DNA of 5,559 bases. Origin: Actinomycetes bacterium. GTDB taxonomy: Bacteria; Actinomycetota; Actinomycetes; Actinomycetales; Microbacteriaceae. Both the position numbers and the translations under genes were made by a program. Under the pieces are notes generated by a model, which did no database searches, was not told where the DNA came from, and saw only the letters and a program-made list of their open reading frames with translations. The stretch covers positions 1 through 5,559 of the forward strand of contig JAJYSF010000086.1 in the NCBI GenBank assembly GCA_021793715.1, given 5' to 3'. Positions within the stretch are counted from its first letter, which is position 1; every line of letters starts with the position of its first letter. Shown here one piece after another: positions 4,842 to 5,559 of the stretch.

Positions 4842-5559
4842 TTGAGGACGAAGACCCACCCGCCAGTAGATGAGCCCGCACGCTCGATCAGAATGCCGCT
4901 CGCGGTCACCGCCGTGACGGCTCTGGCCGTGCTCGGTCTCGCGCCGGCGGCGCATGCCGATCCCGGGGACGAAATCTCCATGCCCGACGACGTGCTCCGG
5001 GAGTGCGTGAACACAGCGCTCTCGCAGAATCCGGCGGACCCGATCACCGAGGGCCAGGCGGCGGGACTGACGATCGTGAACTGCCAGAACGGCGCCGTGA
5101 CGGATCTGACCGGTATAGAACACATGACGTCGCTCCAGCAGGCGCACCTCGGCAACAACCCGGGGGTCACCGACCTGGCACCGCTTGAAGGGCTGGACCG
5201 CCTGTGGTCGGTCGCCATCAGCGGCACCGGCGTGGACGAGTCGGATCTCGAATCACTCGAGACACTGCCCGCCCTCGAGCATCTCGTCGTCTCGTCGAAC
5301 GGCTTGACGGACGTGAGTTCGCTCGGGACACTCACGGGACTGCGCTTCCTCTACATCAACGACAACGACATCTCCGATGTCAGTCCGCTGGGAAATCTCA
5401 CCGCATTGGAGCTCCTGCGGCTCGACACGAACGAGATCTCGGACGTCACGGCGCTGTCGTCGCTGAGTAGCCTCGAGGAGCTGCACCTCCCGCATAACCA
5501 TGTCGTCGATCTGAGCCCGCTCGCCGGGCTTCCCCTCACGACCTTCGGTGCGGTCGGTC
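4842..5559 (+). CDS. Secreted internalin-type leucine-rich repeat protein (3' truncated by window)
   Basis: The frame is open to the window end and gives 239 residues. A signal peptide with an extended N-region (R14, R17), hydrophobic core (about 19-34) and AHA|DP cleavage site (after A39) predicts export. An N-terminal cap (about 49-91) holds the only cysteines so far, C55 and C81, which could form a disulfide. Leucine-rich repeats follow: 92-114 (23 residues), 115-138 (24), then strict 22-residue units at 139-160, 161-182, 183-204 and 205-226, and a seventh beginning at L227. The conserved asparagine recurs at N153, N175, N197 and N219, and units carry the LxxLxxLxxLxLxxNxIsDvsP pattern typical of internalin/SDS22-like repeats. 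Such domains bind proteins or surface ligands. The C-terminal part that would show anchoring (LPxTG, membrane helix or other) lies outside the window. TTG 4842 is preferred for its ribosome binding site; ATG 4893 would shorten the signal peptide's N-region. ATA, ACA and AGT codons are commoner here than in the upstream genes. Confidence 0.88.
   Translation, partial: MRTKTHPPVDEPARSIRMPLAVTAVTALAVLGLAPAAHADPGDEISMPDDVLRECVNTALSQNPADPITEGQAAGLTIVNCQNGAVTDLTGIEHMTSLQQAHLGNNPGVTDLAPLEGLDRLWSVAISGTGVDESDLESLETLPALEHLVVSSNGLTDVSSLGTLTGLRFLYINDNDISDVSPLGNLTALELLRLDTNEISDVTALSSLSSLEELHLPHNHVVDLSPLAGLPLTTFGAVG

Noticed and set aside
4165..4881. Minus-strand frame of 238 codons opposite the lipoprotein
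   Set aside because: Serine/threonine-rich shadow without motifs; the + strand gene has a lipobox and a strong ribosome binding site.
5114..5120. TATAGAA considered as a -10 promoter box
   Set aside because: It lies inside the leucine-rich-repeat coding frame and has no suitable -35 partner.

Overview
The window looks like chromosomal DNA from a high-GC actinobacterium, most probably a member of the Microbacteriaceae (Microbacterium-like). The evidence is strong G/C bias at third codon positions, GTG and TTG starts, tightly packed same-strand genes, and a dxr gene close to an intramembrane protease gene, as in other Actinobacteria (in Mycobacterium tuberculosis the order is dxr-rip1-gcpE/ispG). 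The genus is an inference; no rRNA or other strict marker is present.

Layout, all on the + strand: (1) 1-54, the last 17 codons of an unidentified gene; (2) 59-1138, dxr, 1-deoxy-D-xylulose 5-phosphate reductoisomerase of the MEP isoprenoid pathway; (3) 1197-2807, a MurE-type Mur ligase whose ATP-site motifs are intact but whose amino-acid-binding motifs are altered; (4) 2807-4099, an M50/site-2 protease (Rip1/RseP type), joined to the ligase gene by a TGATG stop/start overlap; (5) 4100-4243, a structured intergenic region with a perfect tandem 11-bp repeat and three hairpins; (6) 4244-4744, a small lipoprotein of unknown function; (7) 4745-4841, an intergenic region that repeats the same design (11-bp-phased TGTGAGCG pair running into a GC hairpin with an 11-nt loop); (8) 4842 to the window end, a secreted protein with internalin-type leucine-rich repeats, starting at TTG and cut off by the window edge.

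Genes 1-4 look like one transcription unit serving cell-envelope needs: isoprenoid precursor synthesis (including for undecaprenyl phosphate, the peptidoglycan lipid carrier), a peptidoglycan-type ligase, and a protease that in relatives releases sigma factors in response to envelope stress. The two downstream genes also encode exported proteins but are separated by longer, hairpin-rich gaps, and ispG is not found where it would be expected next to the protease. They look like an accessory addition with their own expression signals.

The points most worth following up are the recoded substrate pocket of the Mur ligase and the duplicated repeat-plus-hairpin module at 4128-4172 and 4766-4808. 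Nothing in the window amounts to a clearly new multi-gene system.
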